This document shows positions 32,231-43,388 of a DNA stretch of 64,000 nt, in pieces; within the stretch, counting starts at the first letter, position 1; each line of letters starts with the position of its first letter. A program made the translations under genes and the position numbers. This DNA is from Neisseria sp. (GTDB lineage: Bacteria > Pseudomonadota > Gammaproteobacteria > Burkholderiales > Neisseriaceae). The DNA is taken from contig JAUMYW010000002.1 of assembly GCA_030528455.1 (NCBI GenBank), forward strand, positions 87,704 to 151,703, in the 5' to 3' direction. The notes beneath the pieces were generated by a model that saw nothing but the letters and a program-made list of their open reading frames with translations, had not been told where the DNA came from and did not search any database.

Positions 32231-34780
32231 ATGCCTTTAACTGCCGCCTTCTCCGAACTCCAACAGCAAAAGCAACACGCCGTAGAAAACTATCTGCTGC
32301 AGCGCCGTCCAGATGATTTTTTCTCACAATACAGCCGGGCTCTGGACCAGATGCTGTGCACTATTTTTCCGCATTTTTTCGATAGCGGCTGCTGTCTCTT
32401 GGCCGCAGGCGGCTACGGTCGGGGCGAAATGTATCCCCATTCCGATTTGGATTTGGTTTTACTGTGGCCGCAACAGCCGTCTGCAGCCGGAGAAGATGCA
32501 GTCGGCTGCTTCTTGCAGACCTTGTGGGACATGAAACTGCACCCTGCACTGAAAAGCGGAACTGCGGCAGAACTGTGTGCCGACACAATCAATGACCTGA
32601 CGGCGGAAACCGCCTTTCTGGAAGCACGCTTCCTTTGCGGCAGCCGGGATTTGGCGGAAACTTTTATCGGCCAACTTGATTTGCAGCGCAATCCGGCGGT
32701 TTTTATCGAAAGCAAGCTCTTGGAAATGCAACTGCGGCACGATAAACAACAAGGCTCGGGCACAGTATTGGAGCCGAATCTCAAAACCTGTCCGGGCGGT
32801 CTGCGCGACATTCATACTATGAGCTGGCTGGCACGCGTGCAAGGTCTGCAGCCCGACATCGCCTCACTGATGGCAAACGGCATTCTCACCCGTTCCGAAG
32901 CCGGCATTTTAAGCCACAGCCGCAAACAGCTCGCCCGTCTTCGCATCGATCTGCACTTGGCAGCCGGTCGCGAAGAAGACCGTCTGATTTTCGACTTCCA
33001 ACGGCAGATTGCCGATGCGCGCGGTTGGACTGACGACGAGAGCCGTTTGAAAAGCGAGAAAGTGATGCGGATTGTTTACCGCGCCATCAAAGCCGTCAAA
33101 CAATTAAACGGTATCATTCTGCCCATGCTGCAAGGTCGCGTATATTCTCGCCTGCCGCGCATCGTTCACGATATCGACAGCGATTATTACCAGCTCGGCA
33201 ACGGTATTGCCGCCCGCAATAAAAACCTGTTCCGCGAACAGCCGGAACACATCTTCAAAATCGTCGAACTGATGCAGCGACGCAAAGACATTACCTCGCT
33301 TGCGCCCAAAACCCTACGGGCATGGTGGGAAGCCGTCCAGCACATTGACAGCGCGTTTTACCGCAATGAGACCAACCGCCACCGCTTTATCGGTTTTTTC
33401 AAGCACGGAGCAGGTCTGACCGCAACCATGCGCTTTCTCAATCTTTACGGTGTTCTGTCGCACTATTTGCCCACTTGGGGCAAAATCGTCGGTCTGCTCC
33501 AGCACGACTTATTCCATATTTATCCTGTGGACGACCATATTCTGACTGTTTTGCGGAATATGCGCCGCTTTGCCATGGAGCAGTATGTTCACGAATTTCC
33601 CTTCGCGTCCTCACTGATGTACCGCTTCGACCGTCCCGAGCTGCTCTATCTGGCAGCCCTGTTTCACGACATTGCCAAAGGCCGCGGCGGCGACCACGCC
33701 ATAGAAGGCATTGCCGATGCGCAACGTTTTGCCTCCGACCATTTTTTAGATGCAGACGGCAGCGAACTGCTGGCATGGCTGGTAGAACACCATCTGCTGA
33801 TGTCGATGACCGCACAAAAAGAAGACATTCAAGATCCGGAAGTCATCCGCCGCTTCTGCAGCAAGGTCGGCACTTCCTACCGCCTTCACGCACTCTACCT
33901 GCTGACTGTTGCAGACATACGCGGCACCAATCCGAAAATCTGGAACTCTTGGAAAGCCAATCTGCTGGAAAACCTGTTTAAAGCAGCAGAACAGCATTTT
34001 GCCGGTGAAAACCCAACCGCCGCCGTCCTGACCGGCCGCCGCCAACAACATGCCGCCGCACTTCTTGCACAGGCAGGATTCGACTCCAAACACCAGCAAC
34101 GCTTGTGGCGGGCACTCGGTCCGGCATATTTCGTCCGACACGAAACCGGCGAAATAGAATGGCACACCTTTCTGCTGGCAGCAGACTTCGAGCGTCCTCA
34201 AACCGCAATACGTCCCTATCTTGATCCTCAAACCTGGCAGATTATGGCGTTTCTACCCAACGCACCGCGCGTATTTGCCCGCCTGTGCCGTATTCTCAGC
34301 CGCCACATGCTAGACATCGTCAGTGCACGCGTTTTTGTAACCGAACACGATTACGTATTGGATACCTTCGTCGTCCGGCTTCCCGAGCACGCGGCTCCAA
34401 CCGATGCAGCACGCATTCAAAAAGCCCTGTTACGGGAATTGGAACAATTCGTCAACGGACAAAGCCGACCTGCAGACGGCATACAGCAAGGTCCCGGCCG
34501 CCGCGCACGCTGCCTGCCGATTGCCCCAACCGTACAGCTCAGCCCCGAAGAAGAGCGTCCCGACTGGTATACTTTGGACATTGTTTCCGCCAACCGCCCT
34601 TACCTTTTGGCAGACATCGCCGACGTATTCAACGCACACAGCATCAGCCTGCGCTACGCCAAAATCAACACTTTGGACGCGCGCGCCGAAGACAGTTTTC
34701 TGCTGTACAGCCGCGATTTGTCTGCTCCAGCCAAACAATTGGAATTAGAAAAAGCCCTGCTCGGTGTTTTAACGGTTTGA
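32231..34780 (+). CDS. glnD: Bifunctional [protein-PII] uridylyltransferase/uridylyl-removing enzyme
   Basis: GlnD senses glutamine and adds or removes UMP on PII, controlling nitrogen metabolism. The 849-residue protein has the nucleotidyltransferase motif GGYGRGEMYPHSDLDL near residues 58-73, an HD hydrolase motif FHDIAKGRGGDH near 475-486, and two ACT domains at the C-terminus (about 690-849, with ADVFNAHSISLRYAKI in the last). Length and order are normal. It precedes the copper cluster without an obvious terminator; only an AT-rich inverted repeat (ATTATTT/AAATAAT, near 34798-34813) lies between. Confidence 0.95.
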   Translation: MPLTAAFSELQQQKQHAVENYLLQRRPDDFFSQYSRALDQMLCTIFPHFFDSGCCLLAAGGYGRGEMYPHSDLDLVLLWPQQPSAAGEDAVGCFLQTLWDMKLHPALKSGTAAELCADTINDLTAETAFLEARFLCGSRDLAETFIGQLDLQRNPAVFIESKLLEMQLRHDKQQGSGTVLEPNLKTCPGGLRDIHTMSWLARVQGLQPDIASLMANGILTRSEAGILSHSRKQLARLRIDLHLAAGREEDRLIFDFQRQIADARGWTDDESRLKSEKVMRIVYRAIKAVKQLNGIILPMLQGRVYSRLPRIVHDIDSDYYQLGNGIAARNKNLFREQPEHIFKIVELMQRRKDITSLAPKTLRAWWEAVQHIDSAFYRNETNRHRFIGFFKHGAGLTATMRFLNLYGVLSHYLPTWGKIVGLLQHDLFHIYPVDDHILTVLRNMRRFAMEQYVHEFPFASSLMYRFDRPELLYLAALFHDIAKGRGGDHAIEGIADAQRFASDHFLDADGSELLAWLVEHHLLMSMTAQKEDIQDPEVIRRFCSKVGTSYRLHALYLLTVADIRGTNPKIWNSWKANLLENLFKAAEQHFAGENPTAAVLTGRRQQHAAALLAQAGFDSKHQQRLWRALGPAYFVRHETGEIEWHTFLLAADFERPQTAIRPYLDPQTWQIMAFLPNAPRVFARLCRILSRHMLDIVSARVFVTEHDYVLDTFVVRLPEHAAPTDAARIQKALLRELEQFVNGQSRPADGIQQGPGRRARCLPIAPTVQLSPEEERPDWYTLDIVSANRPYLLADIADVFNAHSISLRYAKINTLDARAEDSFLLYSRDLSAPAKQLELEKALLGVLTV

Positions 34781-34880
34781 TCCGACCGAATATAATATAA
34801 TTATTTTGAAATAATTTTCATTTGCCGAACAAATCTGCAGACGGCATCGAATACCGTTTGCATCACAACAAGGAAAAACT

Positions 34881-35093
34881 ATGAATACGGTTACTCTGAA
34901 TATTTCCGGTATGACCTGCAACGGATGCTCTGCAAGCATACAGCGCGTATTGCTGGCAGTCGAAGGAGTAAACCGGGTGGAGACCGATTGGCAGCATGGT
35001 CGCGCAGAAATTGAATTCGATGCAAATCAAACCAATACGGCAATTTTGATTGAAGCAGTGGAAGATGCCGGTTTCGATGCCGAAACCGCCTAA
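34881..35093 (+). CDS. HMA-domain metallochaperone (CopZ-like)
   Basis: A 70-residue protein that is a single heavy-metal-associated domain with the metal site GMTCNGC (Cys 13 and 16). It would carry Cu(I) to the P-type ATPase encoded two genes on. AAGGAA precedes the ATG. The fold, size and neighbourhood all fit CopZ/Atx1-like chaperones, though the metal cannot be proved by sequence. Confidence 0.88.
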   Translation: MNTVTLNISGMTCNGCSASIQRVLLAVEGVNRVETDWQHGRAEIEFDANQTNTAILIEAVEDAGFDAETA

Positions 35094-35125
35094 ACATACG
35101 ATTTTCCTTTATTAAAAATCAAAAT

Positions 35126-36109
35126 ATGCACAATTTAACCGATAAGTCCTCCTTGCTCGCCCAACTTCCGTCCCTGCATACTCCGCGCTGGCTCAAAGGC
35201 GGCAATCTGCAAACCTTATACGCCAAAGCCTTGCAGCCCGAACCGCCCGCCTACCGCCGCGAGCTGCTGCCTGACCGTTTCGGCACGGATGTGGCCGCAT
35301 ATGACTTTGTCGATGCAGAGAACGCTGATGCACCCTTGGTCGTACTGTTTCACGGTCTGGAAGGCAGCAGCCGCAGCCATTACGCCGCCGCACTGATGCA
35401 CGCGGTAAAAGCAAAAGGCTGGCACGGCGCAGTAGCGCATTTCCGCAGCTGCGGCGGCGTTGCCTCAAACGCGCTCTACCACAGCGGCGACACGCCCGAA
35501 ATCGCGCATATGCTGGGCATTCTGACGGCGCGTTACCGCAAAGTATATGCGGTCGGCGTATCTTTGGGAGGAAACGTGCTGGCGAAATATTTAGGCGAAC
35601 AAGGCCGTCTGAAAAACAGCGGAGAACCCTGTTCCGCCCTGCCCGCTGCCGCTGCGGCCGTTTCCGCACCTGTGGATCTGCCCGCTGCCGGCGAAGCCTT
35701 GGAACACGGTTTGCCGCGTCTGCTGTATGCACGCTATTTTCTCAATACGCTGATGGAAAAAGTCCCGCCTCCGGCACGCAAAATCCGTTCGCTGGGCGAG
35801 TTCGACAACGCCTATACCGCACCGCTGCACGGTTTCGCCGACAAAGACGATTATTACCACCGCTCAATGTGCAAACCGTATCTGTGCGACATCGACGTGC
35901 CGATGCTGCTCCTGAACGCCCGAAACGATCCTTTCCTGCCCGCACGTTTTCTGCCGTCCGAAGACGAAGTGTCGCCGCAGGTTTTCCTCTTGCAGCCGGA
36001 AAACGGCGGCCATGTCGGTTTTGTCTCCGGCAGCGGGCGCGGACATCTGGACTGGCTGCCGAGCGTACTGCTGCGCTTCTTCGAGTCGGCCGGTCATGAG
36101 GCCGTCTGA
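35126..36109 (+). CDS. Alpha/beta hydrolase of the YheT/EMB8 family
   Basis: A 327-residue hydrolase. Family features are TPRWLKGGNLQTLYAK near residues 17-32, LFHGLEGSSRSHYA near 74, the nucleophile Ser in GVSLGGNVLAKY near 141-152 and the catalytic His in NGGHVGF near 296. The substrate of the family is unknown, with esterase activity likely. It lies between the HMA chaperone and the copper ATPase and its stop codon falls inside a canonical DUS (36101-36110), 21 bases before copA. Its link to metal handling is only by position. Confidence 0.88.
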   Translation: MHNLTDKSSLLAQLPSLHTPRWLKGGNLQTLYAKALQPEPPAYRRELLPDRFGTDVAAYDFVDAENADAPLVVLFHGLEGSSRSHYAAALMHAVKAKGWHGAVAHFRSCGGVASNALYHSGDTPEIAHMLGILTARYRKVYAVGVSLGGNVLAKYLGEQGRLKNSGEPCSALPAAAAAVSAPVDLPAAGEALEHGLPRLLYARYFLNTLMEKVPPPARKIRSLGEFDNAYTAPLHGFADKDDYYHRSMCKPYLCDIDVPMLLLNARNDPFLPARFLPSEDEVSPQVFLLQPENGGHVGFVSGSGRGHLDWLPSVLLRFFESAGHEAV

Positions 36110-36130
36110 AAACGCAGAACCGAGCCGATT

Positions 36131-38296
<2,166 letters not shown>

Positions 38297-38312
38297 ACAG
38301 CACTCAAAAGAA

Positions 38313-38342
38313 AGCCGTCTGCAACTTCTGCTGCAGACGGCT
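38313..38342. terminator. Inverted DUS pair between copA and fbpA
   Basis: AGCCGTCTGCA and its inverse, 8 bases apart, sit 17 bases after copA and 42 bases after the fbpA stop on the other strand; a likely shared terminator. Confidence 0.7.
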
Positions 38343-38383
38343 GGGTCTTAATGCGTTTAGTTAACACATTGAATGTTTGAAAA

Positions 38384-39382
38384 TTATTGATAACCTGCTG
38401 CTTTCATCAGCATAACGGCACGTTTCTGGTTGGTACCCGCCACAGAGACATTGATGACATCTTGTTTGAATTTCCCCCATTTCGCCACTTCCGGTGCAGG
38501 CAGAATATCCGGATTGGCAGGATACTCACGGTTTTTATCCGCAAACAGGTTTTGAGCCTCGCTGCCGGACAACCATTCGATAAATTTCTGTGCTTGGGCA
38601 GGCTGCTTACTGTATTTCGCCACACCGGCACCGGATACGTTCACATGCGTACCTTTGCCTTTCTGGTCGGCAAAGAAGATACCGACTTTATCGGCAATTG
38701 CAGGCTGTTTGTCCAGCAGACGGCCGTAGTAATAAGTGTTCGCAACACCAACATCACACTGTCCCGCTGCAATGGCTTCCAGCATTTTGGTATCGTTGCT
38801 GAATGGTGTTACTGCCAAATTATTTACCCAACCCTTGACTACTTCTGTCGTTTTCTTCGGCCCGAAGTTTTGCAGCATCGTACCAACCAAAGATTGGTTG
38901 TAAACATTGTTGGAGGTACGCAGACACAACCTGCCTTTCCACTTCGGATCCGCCAGGCCGACATAACCGTTCAATTCGGCCGGATTTACTTTCTGCTTGT
39001 TAAAAAAGATAGTACGCGCACGTACGGACAAACCGAACCATTGGTTCTTCGGATCGCGCAAATGTGCGGGAATATTTTTATTCAAAACAGCCGATTGAGT
39101 CGGACGCAACAAACCCAGTCGGGTTGCCTGCCACAAATTGCCGCCATCAACGGTAATCAGAACATCAGCAGGACTGTTTTTGCCTTCCGCCTTCATTTTT
39201 TCCATCAAGGCATTGGCATTTTTATCAAAAACCAGTTTTACCTGAACACCGGTACGCTTCGCATACACTTCTGCAATCGGACGCAGCAATTCATCCGAAC
39301 GGGAAGTATATACAACCAATTCGTTAGACATCGCCGGAGCAGCCACCAACAGCCCGAACGACAATGCAAGGATTTTTTTCAT
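38384..39382 (-). CDS. fbpA: Ferric iron ABC transporter, periplasmic binding protein
   Basis: A 332-residue bacterial transferrin. The signal peptide ([19 protein letters not shown]) is followed by [29 protein letters not shown] near residue 213 supplies the paired tyrosines that bind Fe(III) in FbpA/FutA proteins. It would pass iron stripped from transferrin or xenosiderophores to FbpBC. Unlike the fbpABC operon of gonococcus and meningococcus, fbpA here is on the opposite strand to fbpBC. A Fur-like box lies upstream. Confidence 0.92.
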   Translation of the reverse strand: MKKILALSFGLLVAAPAMSNELVVYTSRSDELLRPIAEVYAKRTGVQVKLVFDKNANALMEKMKAEGKNSPADVLITVDGGNLWQATRLGLLRPTQSAVLNKNIPAHLRDPKNQWFGLSVRARTIFFNKQKVNPAELNGYVGLADPKWKGRLCLRTSNNVYNQSLVGTMLQNFGPKKTTEVVKGWVNNLAVTPFSNDTKMLEAIAAGQCDVGVANTYYYGRLLDKQPAIADKVGIFFADQKGKGTHVNVSGAGVAKYSKQPAQAQKFIEWLSGSEAQNLFADKNREYPANPDILPAPEVAKWGKFKQDVINVSVAGTNQKRAVMLMKAAGYQ

Positions 39383-39476
39383 AATTCCATTCCCTCTGCT
39401 AAATAAATAATGTTAATAAAGTTTAAGAAAACTATTCGACACACTTAAAATTCTAAGCGATTGCCCAAATAAAAAC

Positions 39477-39495
39477 AACATTTATTATCATTTTC
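39477..39495 (-). promoter_or_regulatory. Fur-like box between fbpA and fbpB
   Basis: On the minus strand the 19 bases GAAAATGATAATAAATGTT match 14 of the 19 positions of the classic Fur consensus, with the central ATGATAAT exact. It is 95 bases upstream of fbpA and 110 bases before fbpB, so Fur could control both. Confidence 0.45.
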
Positions 39496-39604
39496 TAAAT
39501 AAAACATCTATCACTCCGTTGCCATATCAGCAAATTGTCTAGATAATACTGCTGCTTTACAAAATGAAACAAACCACCCAATTCCGCCAAAGGCCGTCTG
39601 CAAC

Positions 39605-41215
39605 ATGCTTTCCCGCTTTATCCGACTGATTCCCGCCCGTACATGGATGATTTTATGCATCGTTCTGCTGCTTATTCCTTTAAGTGTAATCCTAATGGCG
39701 TGGAAAGAAACTGACGCAGAAATCTGGTCTTTTTTATTGGAATACCAACTCGGCAAATTACTTGCCAACACTCTGTGGCTGATTATCAGTGTCGGTTTCG
39801 GAACAGTCTTTTTGGGTACGACCAGTGCCTGGTTGACCGCAATGTACGACTTCCCCCTGCGCCGCTTTTATTTTTGGGCAATGATGCTTCCCTTGGCCGT
39901 TCCTTCTTATGTTCTGGCATTTACACAGCTCGGTCTGTTTGACTATACCGGTCCCGTCAGTACTTTTATGCGGGAACACTGGGGATTTGCCGAAGGGCTT
40001 CCCGATATCCGAAACGGCTTCGGTCTTGCTTTGGTAATGAGTCTGACCTTTTATCCCTATGTTTATCTTTTGGCCAGAAACGCATTTTCCAGCATGGGCA
40101 GCCAGGCATTGGAGGCCGGAGCCTCACTCGGACTGACCCCTTTGCACTCCTTCCTGAAAATCGCTCTTCCTATGGCAAGACCTTGGATAAGCAGCGGCAT
40201 GATTTTGGCTCTGATGGAAGTATTGGCTGACTTCGGTACGGTTTCCGTATTCAGCTACAGTACATTCACTACAGCCATCTATGAAGCATGGTTTGATTTT
40301 TTCTCTATCGAAACCGCCAAACAACTTGCTTCGATTTTAATTTTGGGTGTCTTTTCCCTGCTGGTATTCGAGCAGCTTTCGCGCGGCAACCGCAGATTCA
40401 CGCCCTCTGGAAAAGGTCGGCAGTACATACGTAAAAATCTTCACGGAACACGGGCTTTTGCCGCCTTCCTGTTCTGCAGTATGATTCTATTAGCTGCTTT
40501 TCTCATTCCATTGATTCAACTGTCGGTTTGGGTGGTAGAAACCTTTAATGACGGTTTCAATATCATTTTATGGGAACAAGCCTGGCATTCTTTTACCGCC
40601 TCACTTGCGGCGGCAGGCTTGGTTACCGCCGTTGCACTGCTGCTGGCTCTGGCAAAACGTGCGGACAAAAGCCGCTTTGCCGCTATAGCAGCCCGTATCG
40701 CCACTTTGGGCTATGCGGTTCCCGGTTCGGTACTTGCCGTCGGCGTTTTCGTCCCGATTGCCGGTATCGACAACTTTCTGATTGATTACTTCGGGCTTCC
40801 CGAAGAAGTTGATGCCGTTTTCAAAGGCACTTTGGCCGTCATGATGATTGCCTATTTAATCCGCTTTCTTGCAGTCGCTTATTCTGTTTTGGAAAGCGGT
40901 CTGGAACGCATCAGTCCCAATCTTGCCGAAGCCGCCCGTTCGCTCGGCCGCAACGGAAGCAGTACCGTCCGACTCATTTATCTGCCTCTGCTCAAAGGAT
41001 CGCTCGGCACTGCCATGCTGATGGTCTTTGTCGACGTAATGAAAGAAATGCCGATTACCCTGATGACCAAACCGTTTGACTGGGACACACTTTCTGCACG
41101 GGTTTATTCCTTTACCAGCGAAGGATTGTATGCCAATGCCGCACTGCCCGCCCTACTGATTGTTCTGACGGGTCTGCTGCCCGTTATCCTGTTCTCGCGC
41201 AACAACAACCACTAA
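39605..41215 (+). CDS. fbpB: Ferric iron ABC transporter permease
   Basis: A 536-residue inner membrane permease made of two fused halves of about six helices each, as in FbpB/SfuB. Each half has an EAA loop: ALEAGASLGLTPLHSFLKIALP near residues 177-198 and LAEAARSLGRNGSSTVRLIYLPLL near 440-463, which contact FbpC. A DUS remnant ends just at the start codon. fbpC follows after 20 bases. Confidence 0.92.
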   Translation: MLSRFIRLIPARTWMILCIVLLLIPLSVILMAWKETDAEIWSFLLEYQLGKLLANTLWLIISVGFGTVFLGTTSAWLTAMYDFPLRRFYFWAMMLPLAVPSYVLAFTQLGLFDYTGPVSTFMREHWGFAEGLPDIRNGFGLALVMSLTFYPYVYLLARNAFSSMGSQALEAGASLGLTPLHSFLKIALPMARPWISSGMILALMEVLADFGTVSVFSYSTFTTAIYEAWFDFFSIETAKQLASILILGVFSLLVFEQLSRGNRRFTPSGKGRQYIRKNLHGTRAFAAFLFCSMILLAAFLIPLIQLSVWVVETFNDGFNIILWEQAWHSFTASLAAAGLVTAVALLLALAKRADKSRFAAIAARIATLGYAVPGSVLAVGVFVPIAGIDNFLIDYFGLPEEVDAVFKGTLAVMMIAYLIRFLAVAYSVLESGLERISPNLAEAARSLGRNGSSTVRLIYLPLLKGSLGTAMLMVFVDVMKEMPITLMTKPFDWDTLSARVYSFTSEGLYANAALPALLIVLTGLLPVILFSRNNNH

Positions 41216-41235
41216 CCTGCTTGGATCCGGTCTTT

Positions 41236-42249
41236 ATGTTGAATGTTTCCGATTTAACCGTTGCCTTTGGCAGACACATTGTTTTACAAAACTTCTGCTT
41301 GGAACTTGCAGACGGCGAAACAGCCTGCCTGCTCGGTTCTTCCGGCTGCGGAAAAACCACAGCCTTACGCGCCATTGCCGGCTTCGAAACACCGCAAAGC
41401 GGAAAAATCATTCTGAAAAACCGCAACTTATTGAATATTCCGCCGCACAAACGCGGTATAGGCATGGTATTTCAAGATTACGCGCTGTTTCCGCATCTGA
41501 ACATTTCCGACAACATCGCTTTCGGCCTGCACAGACAAAACAAAACCGAACGTGCAAAACGTGTCGGCGAACTCTTGGAGCTGATTAATCTGCAAGGCTG
41601 CGCCAAAAAATATCCCCACCAGCTCTCGGGCGGCCAGCAGCAGCGCGTCGCACTTGCCCGCGCACTCGCACCGAAACCCGACTTGATTTTACTGGACGAA
41701 CCTTTTTCCAACTTGGATACCGATTTGCGCCACCGCTTGTCTAAAGATGTCCGCGAACTGCTCAAACAGCACCATACCACCGCCATATTGGTTACACACG
41801 ACCAGCAAGAGGCTTTTACCATCGCCGACCGCATCGCTGTGATGCAGAACGGCCGTCTGCAGCAATACGGTACCGCCCGAGAACTGTATAACCACCCGTC
41901 ATCACCCGAAGTAGCGGCTTTTATCGGACAAGGCTCGCTGCTAAACGGTCGGATTACCGTCGATCGACGGATAGACAGCGGATTGGGCATGCTTGATTTG
42001 CCCTTACCGCAAGATGCAGACGGCATAGTCCGTATTTTTGTCCGCCCGAACGGTCTGCATCCGGATTCTTCCCTTCCGACAGTAGGGCAAATCCGCGATG
42101 TCGAATTCAAAGGCAGCTGTTGTACGGCTTCTGTAATTTTGGACAGCGGCGAGAAGCTGCTGCTGGAACTGCCGCCGGATACAGGTCTGCAATGCGGCAA
42201 CCGAATCGGAGTGGCACTCAGCCGCCCCGCTGCCGTGTTCCGCGCTTAA
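41236..42249 (+). CDS. fbpC: Ferric iron ABC transporter ATP-binding protein
   Basis: A 337-residue ABC ATPase. I choose the ATG at 41236; an in-frame TTG at 41221 is possible. Walker A is GSSGCGKTTALRA near residue 36, the signature LSGGQQQRVALARAL near 135, Walker B LILLDEPFSNLD near 155, and the switch His in VTHDQQEA. The C-terminal 100 residues form the TOBE-like regulatory domain of the FbpC/AfuC group. It ends the fbpBC unit. Confidence 0.93.
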   Translation: MLNVSDLTVAFGRHIVLQNFCLELADGETACLLGSSGCGKTTALRAIAGFETPQSGKIILKNRNLLNIPPHKRGIGMVFQDYALFPHLNISDNIAFGLHRQNKTERAKRVGELLELINLQGCAKKYPHQLSGGQQQRVALARALAPKPDLILLDEPFSNLDTDLRHRLSKDVRELLKQHHTTAILVTHDQQEAFTIADRIAVMQNGRLQQYGTARELYNHPSSPEVAAFIGQGSLLNGRITVDRRIDSGLGMLDLPLPQDADGIVRIFVRPNGLHPDSSLPTVGQIRDVEFKGSCCTASVILDSGEKLLLELPPDTGLQCGNRIGVALSRPAAVFRA

Positions 42250-42280
42250 CTTCTCACCCCCCATTAATCCGTCAAACCAG

Positions 42281-42314
42281 AAACGGCAGACTTCTTGCAA
42301 GCCTGCCGTTTTTT
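42281..42314 (+). terminator. Rho-independent terminator behind fbpC
   Basis: AAACGGCAG pairs with CTGCCGTTT around a 13-base loop and runs into six T, 31 bases after the stop. Confidence 0.8.
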
Positions 42315-42340
42315 CATGGATATATCTCAATAAACATTTA

Positions 42341-43264
42341 TCAGTCTTCGATACCGTCGAAATTGCTGTCGGTCAGCTGGTTGGGTACTTTCACAATCAG
42401 GCCGTCCACTTCGCCGATTGCCTCGACATCCTTGTTCGGATAATCGAGCTGGTGCAGGAAATGGCGGATACAGTTCAAACGCGCGCGTTTTTTATCGTCT
42501 GATTTGATAATCGTCCAAGGCGCATCACCCGTATGGGTATGGAAGAACATCGCATTTTTCGCTTCGGTGTAGTCGTCCCAACGGTCGAGCGACTGAATAT
42601 CCACCGGCGAAAGTTTCCAGTGTTTCAAGGGATCGTCGCGGCGGGAAATAAAGCGGCGCAGCTGCTCTTCGCGACTGACGGAAAACCAGAATTTGAACAG
42701 TTTCACACCGCTGGACACCAGCATGCGTTCAAATTCGGGCGTTTGGCGCATAAACTGCAGATACTCGTGAGGTTCGCAGAAACCCATCACACGCTCCACG
42801 CCTGCACGGTTATACCAGGAACGGTCGAAAAACACCATTTCGCCCGCTGTCGGCAGATTTTGGATATAACGCTGGAAATACCATTGACCGCGTTCGGTTT
42901 CGGTCGGTTTTTCCAAAGCCACCACGCGCGCACCGCGCGGATTCAGATGCTCCATAAAGCGTTTGATGGTACCGCCCTTACCCGCCGCATCGCGGCCTTC
43001 AAACAGGCTGACGATGCGCTGGCCTGACTCTTTCACCCAACTTTGCACCTTCAACAATTCGATTTGCAGCAGCTTCTTCTCTTGTTCGTAAGTTTTGCGG
43101 CTCATCCGTTTGCGGTAAGGATAGCTTTCGGGCAAGGGCGCGTTGGCGGCTTCCTCGCCCTGTCCTCTCCCTTGGTGTTTCAACACCTCTTCCTCAAAAA
43201 TCTGCAAGCGGTCTTTCTGATCGCCCAAATCTACTTTTTCAAACGGTTGCAACTGTTTGCTCAT
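42341..43264 (-). CDS. ppk2: Polyphosphate kinase 2
   Basis: PPK2 transfers phosphate between polyphosphate and nucleotides, mostly making GTP or ATP from the diphosphate. The 307-residue protein has Walker A FEGRDAAGKGGTIKR near residue 89, a catalytic Asp/Arg region FFDRSWYNRAGVERVMGF near 145-162 and the lid FISRRDDPLKHWKLS near 205. It is a single-domain member. It stands alone between the fbpBC terminator and pabB. Confidence 0.92.
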   Translation of the reverse strand: MSKQLQPFEKVDLGDQKDRLQIFEEEVLKHQGRGQGEEAANAPLPESYPYRKRMSRKTYEQEKKLLQIELLKVQSWVKESGQRIVSLFEGRDAAGKGGTIKRFMEHLNPRGARVVALEKPTETERGQWYFQRYIQNLPTAGEMVFFDRSWYNRAGVERVMGFCEPHEYLQFMRQTPEFERMLVSSGVKLFKFWFSVSREEQLRRFISRRDDPLKHWKLSPVDIQSLDRWDDYTEAKNAMFFHTHTGDAPWTIIKSDDKKRARLNCIRHFLHQLDYPNKDVEAIGEVDGLIVKVPNQLTDSNFDGIED

Positions 43265-43388
43265 ATTCTGCTCCTTTCTTTTGCATAACTTGTCTTTCCG
43301 TAATATTTTACCGCAAAAAGTCGGGAAGCAATGCGGGGCAAATCAAACTTTTTTTGTATAATCGTGCTTTTGTTTCCGCTTTTTCGCC

